From: Reticulascus tulasneorum
Lineage: Eukaryota > Ascomycota > Sordariomycetes > Glomerellales > Reticulascaceae
Reading direction: 5' to 3'
DNA: 64,000 bases
Assembly: GCA_001557505.1 (NCBI GenBank)
Contig: LSAX01000008.1
Span: 2,418,001-2,482,000 of the forward strand
The position numbers and the translations under genes were made by a program. Position 1 is the stretch's first letter. Each line of letters opens with the position of its first letter. The notes below the pieces were generated by a model, which saw nothing but the letters and a program-made list of their open reading frames with translations, was not told where the DNA came from and did not search any database. Positions 24,576-36,675 of the stretch are shown here, one piece after another.

Positions 24576-27500
24576 GATTTCGTGCGTTGGGGGGATCTGG
24601 CAGCGCCTGGTTGCACTGGAATATGGTGCGGCCGATCACTTTTTACCAAGTGATGTAAGATGGGTCGTGATTGAGGCCGTGATTTGGCGGCGGAAGTTCG
24701 AAATCTTGCCGCGGGTTCACCCGCGTTAGTGGAAGCTAAAAAAGTGCAAGATCTAGAGCTTCTTGGGAGCTCGGGCCACGGCGATTACAGTAGAAAGTGA
24801 CACTGTAGGCACGGTGCAACTGCCAACCTAATTTTGTACATGCAGGGCTCGAGGTCGTCCTTCCACCCACTGCATATCACACGCACACACAAAAGTTGTC
24901 TGTCCCGCGCTCTCTCGGTCTCAATTTCGAAGTCCCCTCCATCTCACTTCCGGAGTAGGGAGTGCGGTCGCACTCAGTCAGTCGGATGGGATCATTCGCT
25001 AGACATTCACATGAAGGACCTTGGCCCGCTCGCTCTCATGACACGGCGGGCCGTTACCCTCCCATGGTCTTAATTTTACCCGGGCCGGCTGCAATTGTGA
25101 CAACTCATAATCGCCGGGCGTTTTGAGACCACAGAGCCACAGACTCTGGGTCGCAAATGCAGGTCGAAGGTGATTGTGGATGCGCTGGATGCGACAACGA
25201 GGAGGAGACTTGCTGGTGTTACCAATTTCGTCCCTAGTCCTTGTATGTTGCAAAGTCCGGCATGTGAGCGCAGAGACGAGACCGGTGAGAATGAGGGAAC
25301 GGATCGGGTAATAAAACTCTGCTTGCATGACCGCCACAACGCGTCTCCCAACAAATATGCCTCGTTTTCCCTGCACTTTGTTGAACAACCCGAGGCAACA
25401 AAGAGGCAAGGTGGCCAATGGACAAGTCGGCTGGGGCCAAGTCGAAGCCGAGTGGCATTCCTATGACTCCTTGTTCTTCTGGTGCACAAGTTGCATGTCG
25501 AACCTTGTCATGGCTGCTTTGGTCTTCTCTCTTCTCTCTTCGCCCGGCCCTTCTTATTCGTGATTCCGGATCATTCGCACGTCCTCCGAGCGGCGTCGTG
25601 GCATCGTGTGGCAGACATTGCTTGCCGCCAATGCTAAGACATCCCAGCATTAGATGTCTGATTGGCAGGCGATTGTTTGCGAACCTAGGTAAGAAACACT
25701 TTATGGATGGTTACACAACTCCACAACGGAGCTTTGGCAACGCTGGGGGGATGTGTACTTGATGAATCGAAAAACCATGCCTGCCCAAGTAGATCGTGGC
25801 TTTTCCGCAGGACCGTCCTGCCTAGCACCAAATATGGGTACTCCCAGGCCATTATTGAAGTGCCATGAGAAGTGACCAGCAGGAACATGCTCGGGGAGTT
25901 GTAGCTTCTGCTTGCCTGGCTGTAACTTCTCACAACTGCAAGTTTCAGCTCACTACGGACGGCAGCTCTGGCAGCCGCTACCTTTTTGTTCTGGCGAAGC
26001 GATCTGGCACCTGCCGTCGATCTCTGCAGCATTTGCAGGAGCATTCTGACCAACGTCCGGAGCGGCTTCCCCGGCGGCCGGCATGGCACGAAGTCTCTAC
26101 ATGCAAGCATCAGTTCCTGATGCCTTCCTGTGGCTTAACTGATGAAACGGTTTTTCATCAGATTGGTAATTATACGGTTGGGGGTGACCAGTATGACGTT
26201 GCCGCCGCAAGAGGATTTGAAGCTGTATAGAATTTCGATGCAGGTTGGGACACCTCAACGAAGCATGGTAGACGTGTCTTCTCAGGCGATGCTGATGCTA
26301 TCTCCCTGAGGCAAATGAATCAAAGACCTAGAGAGATGAGGCACTTGGGCAGCTTTGCACAAGCATCGGCAAAGTATCATTCTCTTTGTGATTGTGAAAG
26401 TTAAGATGATGCAAGCACGGGGATATCGAAGATGATCCACGAGTGCCAGATAGCTGGCATGTCCGCATTGACATGCGCCGAGTATTCTAATAACCAGCAG
26501 CTTTGATAATGAAGCATGGTGCTCGACCGTTGTGGACACGATCCCCAGGATCAAGTAAGCAAGATGGACGCCCAAAACTAGGCCGATAAAATCTTGCTCA
26601 CACAAGCGGTTTTGCCGAGTCCCCAGCTCCAGAAAAGATACAGATAGAAAGAGGCGACACTGCTGTAGGCTCCCTGAAATTGAAGGGGGACTGAGCGGTG
26701 GGTGGGATGGGGGCAGTAGTACAACGCAGAGTGCGGGATGCGGACTTGGGTTGCAGATCTCCGGCCAGCTTCCCCTTGCTACCTTTCTTGCGAGGTGGAT
26801 GGACGAGGATGCCAAAAACGCACAAGTGCAAATCTAGCAAACACCAAATGAAATACTACCTGCATGAGAGCGGGCCTAAACATGGAGACACAGCGTCGTA
26901 TCATTGGTATGCCCATTCGATAATGCAAGAGGACTGCCAACCGCCGGAACGGGGAACGTCTAATTAGTTGCCCATAATGTGATGTAAGAGGAGGCTAATT
27001 ACGGACCAAGGCTCTAGGTGATAGATAAGTATGTCGTGATGCGGGGAAGAGGCGTCAACCATTGAAGAACGCGCAGAAATCATGTGCTGCAGGTTGACGG
27101 GCACGCAGGTTGTAATCGTGTCCTTTGGCAAAATTGCCTGCTTGCGGGAAACTTGACATATTCAAACAAGAAGCACCAGACTTGCGCAAAGTGTATTGCT
27201 CATTTGAGAAACAGGTGCAGGACGGACGACTCCCAATGAGGAACCAAGACTGAGAAACCAAGACTGAGAAACCAAGACTGAAGTTCCACAAGAACACATA
27301 CGGCACCTCAATTGGTCCACGGCAGCGGCGGCTCCAGCATGGATGTACGAACATACATACAGCCAACTCGATAGCCTAACTGACGCTAGCTTGCCGAGCT
27401 GGTCTGGCTTCTTGCAGGTCATCCCGCGATTAACAAGTTGATTTTCAACGAATGGAACGTCGGGCAGAGGTACATAAAACAACATCATATTGTAGTACAT

Positions 27501-30500
27501 GGGCTGTATATGCCGCGCTGTCGCGCTGCACCCAAGCTCTGAGGGATTGGGCGGTTCTTGTTGTATGTGGTTGTATCGGCCATCCTGGGAGTTTTTATGA
27601 ACAACGACGAGAAGCCGTCAGCTCAGGAGAGGAATGGGAGGGGTGAAGATGAGCTAGCCTCTAACTAGTGAGGCAGCCATGCCACGTTGAAATCCAGGTT
27701 ACGGCGGCCGCGGAGGGGGACTTGGAAGATTTTAGCTCCCGCTCGATGGATGGGGTGCCAAATAGATGAACCAACGGGCACCAGCGCGGACCCGGGTAGG
27801 GCAGAAGGGGACCTAATCCTGTACCTAGCATTAGACGACAGATTAACCTACCCACATTTTTACTTACCTACGTACATATATGCTGGAACACACGGGAGGG
27901 TGGTTCGTGTTGGTACCCTAGACTGCTCTGAATCCCTCTGGTATCTATGTCTCTTGACCAGGCGTTGACCGGCGCAAGTATGGTATATATGTGTGGACTC
28001 ATATTCCTGCTAGGTACGTTGGAGCTATGGATAGATCCTTCAGTATATTAGGAATTATGGGCAGCTGAAAAGGGTGGAATACGGATGAGCTGCCATGTAA
28101 CTTTACATGCAAAGCCGCTCGAATCTTGATTTTGGATCCGTTCTCTCAACAAGAAACAACAGTATTCCCCCACGCGCCTCGCAGGTTCTGAGCCCCTTGC
28201 AAACTGGAAACTGAGGCCGAGGCTCGCCGTGAGATGATTAAAATGGGCAGCCCAAGTCATCGGGGACCACCCGAAGGCGCGCCAGCTGCTTGGGGAACCA
28301 CCCCCTTGCCTCTAGATGGCATGAGAAACTGCGTGGGTTTCTGCAGCGCACTTCGAATTAGAAGACAAACCTGACTTGGAGAGGGGGCGGAAAGGAATGA
28401 TGAGGGGAAGTGATACGAGTACATCCAGAGAGAAGAAGGGCAAAGTACAAAAGGTACGTGAGCATTCGTACCCGTACGGCATAATTACCTACCTGAGGTA
28501 GAGCATCCCAATGGGGATAGTGCCCTGATGCCACACATTTGCGTACGGTACCTGGCAGTGGGCACACACACTGTGATCTCCGTTTTTAATGATACGGAAC
28601 AGATACGACGCTCGCATCCAGCGCGTTACCGTGTGCATTGGCGTGTAATGGGATGTTGCCAGGTACGCTAAGTGCCAACCTTCGCATCCTTCAGCACTGG
28701 AGCCTGCCCGTTCCGGCGAGGTCTCAGTGCGCCTGAGCTCTGGACTCGCACAGTGGCGGCCCGCACAGGCCACAAGGCTGCCATGTGAATTTTTCACGCA
28801 TGACATCCCCCCCTCAGAGCTTGTTGCTGTTGGTCCCCAACACCATCTCACACCACCACCACACACACTTCTCCACGCGCAGAGTACCTCCCCTCCTCTT
28901 CCGTTCCGCTCCTCGTAACCGCCTTGCATCAAGTGGCTCTCTGGCTGTTCGTACATCCCGCTACCCTACCAAACATAGTGGTCTCCCGTCAGCCTCCACG
29001 CAGAGCTCCCAGGCTAACCTAACTGGCAAACAGTCGTCCAGACCACACGAGAGATCCTCCCTCCCCTCCCCCCACCCACCCACGCGTGGGGATCTGGCTT
29101 TGTCCATCACTTTCTGCTTCTGAAAGTCTACGTACGGCGAGGAACAAACACCTCCATAGAGCCTACGTCAATAGGCCTGTCCCAGTTCTATCACTTGGTC
29201 TTGAACCGGGGCTTGCCACCGAGGGTCAGTAGCAATCGGCAGCTATAGAACATTTCATAGACATCTGGAATCGGAATCCTCCGATCTGCTGGTTGTACAA
29301 CTAGTTGGTAGTTTGAATAACTCGAATCTGTAAGATATGTCCTCTATCGGCTCAAAGGCTCTCCAGGAGAGGTGTTCAGCTAGCTGACCCGTGCCGTCCG
29401 TCGTCTAGTAATAAAATCAAAGAAACGAGGCGAATCATTCAGTTAGAGATCCACTAGAAAGATTCAAAAAGGTTGATGATAACGGGCCGAGGATTGTCGA
29501 ATCGATATTCATAATCCCAGTGCACCCTGAACAGCTCTTGGAGCTTTAGTTCTGCCAGACCTGGTCTCTCACCACCCACCACCTTGCCAAGTCGAATCTG
29601 CAGGTGTAATCTTGCTGCTGCACACTGCACGGCACACCCACCCAACCCACACCCATAAACCACGCCCGACAACTGCACCTGTCCAAACGAGAACTTACAT
29701 TGCACCTAGCTGCTCGTACTAACGGAAAACTCGCATTCTTACGCTCCTACCATCGACTCCCCGGTTCCGCCGCTTATTGTATGCTGCCGGTAGTGATCCA
29801 AGTTTGGCATCGTACAGCTAGCTCTACATTCAACAGCGCGCCGTCAACATTGGTGAGAGGGACAAAAGAAACGGGTTCTACAGACGCTGCAATATCCGCA
29901 GACTTCGTTAAATAGGCAGGGACCAAGTACTTCTGTACCTAAGTTAGGTCGCTAAGGCAAGCACACGATCTGGAAACGGTGTCGTTTCTACACTACGCGC
30001 CCGCGGTCAATCTCCTCCACCACCTGCACCCCCCATCTCGAACCCTTGGTACCTCTGTGCACATCTACCTACCATACGCACACATACGCCGGTCTGCACA
30101 TCCTGCAGGGTCATTCACCTCCACCAGCAATCTCCAGCAATACAGGAGCATTGGCCCTATCTCTACCCGTCGTCATAACCTCTGTACGTAACTGGACGAG
30201 CCGGTAGCCCGAGTCCAACAAAATTTGAGCAACCTGGATCTTTAGTCAGAGCCTGCTTGCCTGCGTGCCTGTCCTACCTACCGAGGCCACCTGTACGCAT
30301 AGCCAGTCGGTCGAAGCTCGACTTTTGCCGACAAACGGAGCAGCTTATCCTTTGGGTTGAACTGCATCTCGGTCCCCCGATACCCTCGACTCCTGCCTTC
30401 TCATTCGCCATCAGTCCCGGTTTCCACCCAGCACGTCTTTTACTTTTCCCTCAATTCCATTGGGAAGAACCCTTGTGCCGCCAGGTTTCCTCGACCTGAC

Positions 30501-30859
30501 CACACTCGCACTCCACAACGACGCGCTCAAAAGGTACTTCCTCCGTGCTTTCCTCAACTTGGTGCGCTTTCAGACGTGCAGCCTGCCTGCGTCTTGCATC
30601 GCATTTGGCAGTCGAGGCTCTTGTCGCTGACATCGCGATTGTGCCTTAGCTGCGAGTATTCCTCCGTCGTCGCCTAACTTGTCGCGCGACCTGTGTTGCC
30701 TCTGGTTCCCACCCATCAAGGCCGACGCCAAAGCCCTCTCAGTACTGTACTGCTGCTTCTGTTGCGGACACACAGTTCACCCCCCCAAATCGCATTCGAA
30801 AATTTTTCAAGTATCAAGCGGCTAAGTTTGGGACCAAGAAAATCAATTCCTATACGGCC
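24576..30859. other. 6.3-kb gene-free tract
   Basis: No exon could be tied to a family or to a phase-consistent splice chain. Open frames up to 177 codons exist on both strands but lack motifs and overlap one another. Scattered GTAGGTA/TACCTAC-type motifs and one 14-bp tandem repeat are present. From about 28.7 kb the + strand becomes CT-rich, as expected for the leader of the RNA-binding gene that begins at 30860. It may hold non-coding transcripts or a fast-evolving gene that cannot be recognised by eye. Confidence 0.4.
27238..27279 (+). repeat. 14-bp tandem repeat, three copies
   Basis: Three consecutive copies of GAGAAACCAAGACT; the first has one substitution. Non-coding. Confidence 0.8.
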
Positions 30860-33808
30860 ATGGGTAAGTCCAAACCTCACTCACCTACACTACACTCCTT
30901 TCATAGACCAGCACTTCCTGCCCTAGCTCTGCTCGTCTTCTACATTGCTCTCCCTCCTCCTCCCCCCCCAACCTACCCGGCCGCTCCATCCACCCTGTGG
31001 AAGCACGACACGCACGCACACGCTGGTCTCGCCAGCCAATCTTTGTATATCTTGCCCTCATGAGCATTGTTCAAGTGCCTCAGTGACGTGTTACTGCCTC
31101 CTACCTGTAACTCCTCAAGCCCCCCATCCACAGCCTTCGACCGTCCCCGGAGGACTGTTGCTCGCGTCCTCCTTCCTCAAACACTGCATTATCAGGCCTC
31201 ACATTCACTCAACGTCCTCACACACACACCCCCCCTTACCTGCATGTCCTTCCGTTCTGGATCCACTAGCTACCCCCTCCCACCCCTCTGCAGCTCATCC
31301 CCTCCAAAAGCCGCTACCATCCAAATACCGCTACTGGACCCTCCAGTGTTTCTTTTGGACTTCACATCTTCCAACCATTTTCTTCATTAGAAGCTATATC
31401 GCGCTTACTTGAGCCCTTTTCTAACTTTGAATTACTCTCTATAGCAGATTCCGGTGATACATACCGTCCGGTGAGTGTTGACCCTCATCATTTTGACTGC
31501 CTCACTTTCAACTCCCCTTACCTTACACTGCCAATTTTGCGCCGCCGAACGCGAAGCGAAGAATGAGTATTTGGCATTCTGAGAAACCCCTTCCTTCTCT
31601 CCTCCCTGCTTGCTTTTTTGTTTAGCGCGAACCTTCTCATCCCCAACACCTGTTTCGGACACGGCCTGGAGGATGACCTGTTCCAAGTTGTACGCAGCAT
31701 CAGACAGCAGATAATCACCTTCAGGCTCACATCTCACTCTGATCCCCTGCAGCAGTCTTACCTCCCCCGCACCGCTTTCTATTCTAGCACGTCACATTCA
31801 ACTAACGCAAACTCGCCCCGTATGGAGGGAGATTGGGCTAACCAGCAACAGCGGGAGAGGTCTCGATCCCCTCGTCGAGGCCGGTCACGAAGCCCTGGTC
31901 GCTCAACAAGACGCCGATCTTTTTCTCCGCGTAGCCGATCACGTAGTAGAGACGAGTACCGCGGAAGGCGAGATCGTTCCCCCATGACTGGAACAGGTGC
32001 GCCAGCCGGAGGATCGAGCTCTGGAGGGTATGGTGGGGCGCCGCAGCAGCATCGAAGCTACGAGGAACGTGCGGCCGCTCGAGAGCAGATGATGAGTAAC
32101 ATTCGAGACACTTCGCAGCAAGACCGCCGGGTCTACGTCGGCAACCTCTCATACGACGTCAAATGGCATCATCTCAAGGATTTCATGAGGCAGGGTGGGT
32201 TTTGGAAACCCAGGCATTTTCGAGGAGTGAGAGTTGGCTGACGGACTGGTTCTAGCTGGAGAAGTTCTCTTTGCCGATGTGCTATTACTTCCAAATGGAA
32301 TGTCGAAGGTGGGCTTCTACACGTAGTCTATGGCTGGTTTTCTTTTGTGGTTTTCTTCCCTTTGGCTATTGATGGAATCGTTGGATTGACGGGTTGGGAC
32401 GTTGTCCATGGGTTTTGTAGGGATGCGGGTAGGTCACACGCAGCTCCATGGCGACCGTCTCATATGCTAACGTGAATCTCCAGAATTGTGGAATATGCAA
32501 CGAGGGAGCAAGCCCAAAACGCCGTGGCGACGCTCAGCAACCAAAATCTCATGGGTCGACTCGTATACGTCCGAGAAGTACGTTCCTTTTCCAAATCCAT
32601 CCTGTGCGGTTCAAATCTTGAGACTGACATGTGTTTCAGGATCGTGAGGCCGAACCCCGATTCATCGGAGCGACCGGCACAGCCCGCGGAGGCTTCGGCG
32701 GCGGAATGAACCCTGGCGGTTTCGGAGGCGGAGCTGGAGGCGGCGGTGGCCCTCCCGGCGGTGGCTATAACCCAGGTGGCAGTCGGCAGATTTACGTGGC
32801 CAACGTTTGTTCAATCCCCATCCCTTTTTCACCACATCCCGATGCTCTTTCAGATGTTGACTTCTCCTGATCTTAGCTTCCATACACTGTTGGCTGGCAA
32901 GACCTGAAGGACTTGTTCAGACAAGCTGGTTAGTCAAAGCGCCCCACTCCAACTAACAGTATAACGTCAAAACAAAGGGGATCAGTCACTCACCTATTTG
33001 CTCTAGCTCGAAATGGCGCAGTTGTCCGGGCTGATGTTCATCTTGGACCTGATGGTCGCCCCAAGGGATCCGGGATTGTCGTTTTCGAGAACCCAGATGA
33101 CGCTCGAAACGCGATACAGCAGTTCAATGGCTACGATTGGCAGGGCCGGCTGCTTGAGGTCCGCGAGGATCGATACGCCGGTGCAGGCGGAGGCGTAGGC
33201 TTTGGAGGCGGTCGTGGCGGCTTCGGTGGCGGCATGCGTGGAGGCTTCGGCGGGGGCTACGGTGGTCGAGGAGGCTTCGGCGGTGGCCGTGGCGGGTTTG
33301 GGGGAGGAGGAGGGGGTTACGGTGGTCGAGGAGGCTTTGGAGGTGGAGGCGGTGGGAGCGTTGGTGGTTTTGACCCAAGCGGCGGTGTCGCCGCCACTGC
33401 GGCTCCACCCAACCCCTTTACCGACTTCGCAACCGCGGGAACTGAGAGGAATGAGATCATCTACGTCCGAAACGTAAGTCTGCAGCGATAGTATTCCCGA
33501 GGCGGATACTAACATGCTTGCAGCTTCCATGGTCGACCAGCAACGAGGACCTTGTCGAGCTCTTCACAACGATCGGAAAAGTCGAGCAAGCCGAAATCCA
33601 ATACGAGCCAAGCGGCAGATCTCGTGGCACCGGCGTTGTGCGGTTCGATTCTGCAGATACCGCAGAGACGGCCATCGCCAAGTTCCAGGGTTACCAGTAC
33701 GGCGGCCGTCCTCTCGGTCTTAGTTTCGTTCGATACCTGAATGCTGCCGGAGGTGACAGCATGGATACGGATCCACATGGAGGTCTGACACAAGATCAGA
33801 TCATGTAG
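30860..33808 (+). CDS. GBP2: three-RRM RNA-binding protein, Gbp2/Hrb1 type
   Basis: SR-like mRNA-binding protein resembling yeast Gbp2/Hrb1, which act in mRNA quality control and export. Ten coding exons: 30860-30863, 31448-31470, 31846-32194, 32256-32308, 32421-32428, 32484-32577, 32640-32804, 32877-32928, 33007-33473, 33524-33808, giving 499 aa. An Arg/Ser region (about 10-60) precedes RRM1 (105-180, [11 protein letters not shown]). A Gly-rich linker leads to RRM2 (228-300, QIYVANLPYTV), then a longer GGFGGGRGG region with RGG-like units and RRM3 (401-475, IIYVRNLPWST). An 8-base exon encodes the GCG of KGCGIVEYA. The start exon has only four coding bases (ATGG) before GTAAGT and joins in phase to a 23-base exon. 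If these are not used, translation would begin at 31822. The CT-rich leader and long introns 1 and 2 suggest post-transcriptional control. Confidence 0.86.
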
Positions 33809-34999
33809 ATCCGCCTCCAGCTGTGACTTGCACGGCTGGTTCTTTCTCTCGAAGCGTTGTCATGTCGGATATCTTCCAGCCGTATCTTTGACCCCAGTCT
33901 TAGAGTAGGCTTGTCGGGCAGCCACGGGAGCCAAGGGGCGGAACGACAACTTCTTGTTCTTGTACTTGAACTCTTTTCATGAGCATTTCTTACTTTCATC
34001 GAGGTTTTCTTTAACGCAAACACGCAACCAAAAGCTTAAAGGCAGGGCTGGGCAGTACTTTTGGTCGGGCTGCAGTCTTTACCAACCCGGCTCAACTCTT
34101 CCCCCATGTAATACTGTGGTTATAGGATGGCTTGTGGGCGGTGCTTTGCCAGCTCGGGTTGACATCGTGGTCTGGCTTCTTTCGATGCTTGACATGCAAC
34201 AAAAATAGTTCTCGTTCGTTTGGAACACCGAATTTCCTTAGGTCTCTAGCACAAGTCGGGGCAGAAAAAGGGGAGGTCAGAAGGCTCTATCTAGAATGTT
34301 CGAATAGCATCTGATCTTCCAAATGATGGTGGTTGTCGAAGGCGGCAAATGGAATGACGGATGATGGTGATTGCGTAGGACAGTTGTGGTACACGTAAGA
34401 TGGCAGGCGTACTGGCTGCTGGTGTAGCAGTATCGAATTGCCGGAGGCGTTCCAGGAATGCATAGGTGACAGGCACGTCGTCTCCAGGCGTTTTTTTGGG
34501 GGGGCGGCTACGTGTGGTGTATGACTGGATGGTGGTGAGCCTAAGTACATAATGGGTCCAAGCCGGCGACCATCCATCTGTTGTATCACAAGCTCCAAGT
34601 GTGATTTACTCTCCGTGTCTTCCGTTTGCATGAGTTCCATATCTGTCATTTACAGTCGTTGTCAGTCAGCAGGTGACTCGCCCCTACAGCCTACGAATCG
34701 TTCTTCGCCGTATCACGGCCAGAGTATCCTAGCTCGTTGCTTAAAGAGATGTGTGGCAGCCAGGCTCCCAAGTCGTATTGTAGACGATGCTTCTCTACGG
34801 CAACACCAGCACGAACTCATTTCTTGTTACCAATAGCAGGGTCCTGCCAAGTCACCAGTTGGCCATATTATAGCCTGTATCTCCTGACTAAATAACCTAG
34901 AACGCAGTACTGACAAGCCCCTGAAACGGAAAATTCTGGAAGATAGCCTGAGCCAACTCCGAGCATTCATATCAACAAACCACAGTCGACGAGCAACCA
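33809..34999. other. intergenic, nothing firm
   Basis: It contains the 3' end of the RNA-binding gene. A 120-codon frame on the minus strand (34287-34649) has no recognisable motif and was not accepted. No RNA gene is seen. Confidence 0.35.
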
Positions 35000-35236
35000 A
35001 TGTGCGAGCTCCATCCGTATAAATGCCCCACCTGTGCAGTCAGGTGGACGGAGCACAAGAAGCTGGCCAGTTGCGAGAGTAGCGATCCCAAGGATAAATG
35101 CCCGGAGAGCCTTTGCATGTATGTTGGCAATCCCAGGAGACCACGACGAAGGGAATGCAGCGACTGCACCCAAGTCCGGGAACTGTTGGAAGGCTACGAT
35201 GATACAACGGAAGACCTGGAGTCGACCGGACGCTGA
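35000..35236 (+). CDS. small cysteine-rich hypothetical protein
   Basis: Single-exon frame of 78 aa beginning MCELHPYKCPTCAVRWTEHK. It has eight cysteines in a spaced pattern, with CPTC near the start and CSDC near residue 55, plus a conserved-looking LCMYVGNPRRPRRRECSDC segment. This resembles the small fungal proteins with a His/Cys pattern that may bind zinc, whose function is unknown. There is no signal peptide, so a secreted disulphide-rich protein is less likely. The start is the first ATG and puts the first cysteine at residue 2. Extra exons cannot be excluded. It lies alone between the RNA-binding gene and SRP14. Confidence 0.5.
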   Translation: MCELHPYKCPTCAVRWTEHKKLASCESSDPKDKCPESLCMYVGNPRRPRRRECSDCTQVRELLEGYDDTTEDLESTGR

Positions 35237-35802
35237 GAGGACATGGGCACAGGCGGAAAGGCCATGGGTCTATGCGAACTACGTAGAAGCGAAATCTCAC
35301 CATGGCAAATAACATCGGTGGCTGGGGGTCGTAATGGTCTACGTGTTACGAAGTTACGGTTCTTGTCGACTTCGATATGTTGGGTCGACAGCGATTCGAC
35401 ATGACTTCATATCCATGGTAAGCTGATGGTTTTAGCAGAAGCCTCCGCAGAACTCGAACGAAATACTCTAAAGGGTACCAGCCAGATCCTGTTAGCTTAC
35501 TCCTGCTCTGTGCCCTTGAATCTTGCTGCTATTTATGTTGGTGGAGTGATCAGTCGCAAGAGCTGAAACCACTCCGACCACTGAGTATTCGCAGGTTGAA
35601 ATAAAGTAGCCCTCGGATTTGTGATGGAGCAAGGCCATGATTCCAGTCATAGTCTGAGAATAGCACCATCTGGCATTTTACTAGTTCCCCTTAGTAGCCC
35701 CTGCAGGAAACCACGGGATACGATGCAGAACGATGACATAAACATCAGGCCGTTATGATCGCATTTCCAAGTTGATGTGAATGGAACTGAGTTGAGTTCT
35801 TC
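35237..35802. other. intergenic, nothing recognised
   Basis: The 3' regions of the small Cys-rich gene and of SRP14 meet here. No ORF of note or repeat is seen. Confidence 0.4.
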
Positions 35803-36340
35803 CTATGGAGCCACAGTAGCTGCCCCTCCCTTCTTCTTCCGCGCCTTCGCCTTCTTCTTGCTCCGATCTCTCGGCTTGAGGGTGGCCATCCCGATTTTGC
35901 AAATATCGGCGTACCGGGTGTAGAATCCCTCTAACGCATCCGCTTCCACAACCGTGGACAATTTTATTTTCTTCTCCGGCTTCCTTTTCGACTTTCCGTT
36001 TGTCGCCCGTACTATCAGTGGGAGGGGTTTCCCTGGGTAGAGGTCTGGGTACGGATCTTCCTCCGTCGGCTCTGGGAGATCCTGACCGTGAGATACTTCA
36101 GAATAGTTAGCATCGTCCGAAACTTCCAAGCCGCCGCACACATAATGACAGCCACACGCCCCTTGTCTCAACTCACATCTCTTCTGGACCAGGTAGATGG
36201 CACCGTGGTCTTTTCCTTTACGGTCACTGAATAGTTCCGTCAACTTCCCGAAAAACTGTTGTGCGACGTTGGTCAGTGAGATATAACGCTAGGGGAAATC
36301 AATATAAGCTAACCTCATCGTTGCTGAGGTGCGTCGTCAT
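35803..36340 (-). CDS. SRP14: signal recognition particle subunit SRP14
   Basis: Alu-domain protein of the signal recognition particle, which slows translation while ribosomes with signal sequences are targeted to the ER. Three exons on the minus strand: 36340-36314, 36255-36177, 36095-35803, giving 132 aa. The reconstructed N-terminus MTTHLSNDEFFGKLTELF then DRKGKDHGAIYLVQKRL is the family pattern, followed by a fungal-type acidic insert (PEPTEEDPYPDL), LPLIVRATNGKSK and a C-terminal Lys-rich tail (SKKKAKARKKK) that would contact SRP RNA. Phases at both junctions fit exactly. It is divergent from SGD1 over a 335-bp shared promoter. Confidence 0.94.
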
Positions 36341-36675
36341 TGTCAACTTGCACCGCACCTAGAGTCGTGAAGGAGTGTTGTTGATTCAAGCAGTGATGTC
36401 GTTTGATGGCCGAAGCAGCCCCTCAAACTCAAAAAAAGGCTCTTAGCCCCGCACTAAGGTAGTTGGCTAGCATCGATGGTGGGGGGTAAGGAAAAAAGTT
36501 TGGAGGGGTCAATATGCTAAGCACTAATTACATCGAAGCTTGAGGTTGGACCCGCAAAAAAAAATCTATCCGCATGGGCGAGACATTCTTCAAAAGCCGA
36601 CCGTTGCCTTCCAAGCCCTGCATGCGACGATTCATCTTCTAGACTGTTGTGCTGACCCAGCTCAAAGCTGCGAAT
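36341..36675. other. SRP14-SGD1 divergent promoter
   Basis: 335 bases between two start codons in opposite directions, with A-rich runs. It serves both a secretory-pathway and a ribosome-biogenesis gene. No specific site can be assigned. Confidence 0.4.

Noticed and set aside
25865..26230. 121-codon ATG ORF on the + strand
   Set aside because: No recognisable motif, overlaps other frames, and no supporting splice structure or family similarity; possible but unsupported.
26282..26815. 177-codon ORF on the minus strand
   Set aside because: Composition is irregular and no domain is visible; the longest chance frame in a gene-free tract.
33003..33530. 175-codon antisense ORF in the Gbp2-like gene
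   Set aside because: Mirror of the Gly-rich repeats of the real exon; Ala/Ser/Thr composition is an artefact.
34287..34649. 120-codon minus-strand ORF
   Set aside because: No motif or splice partner; not distinguishable from a chance frame.
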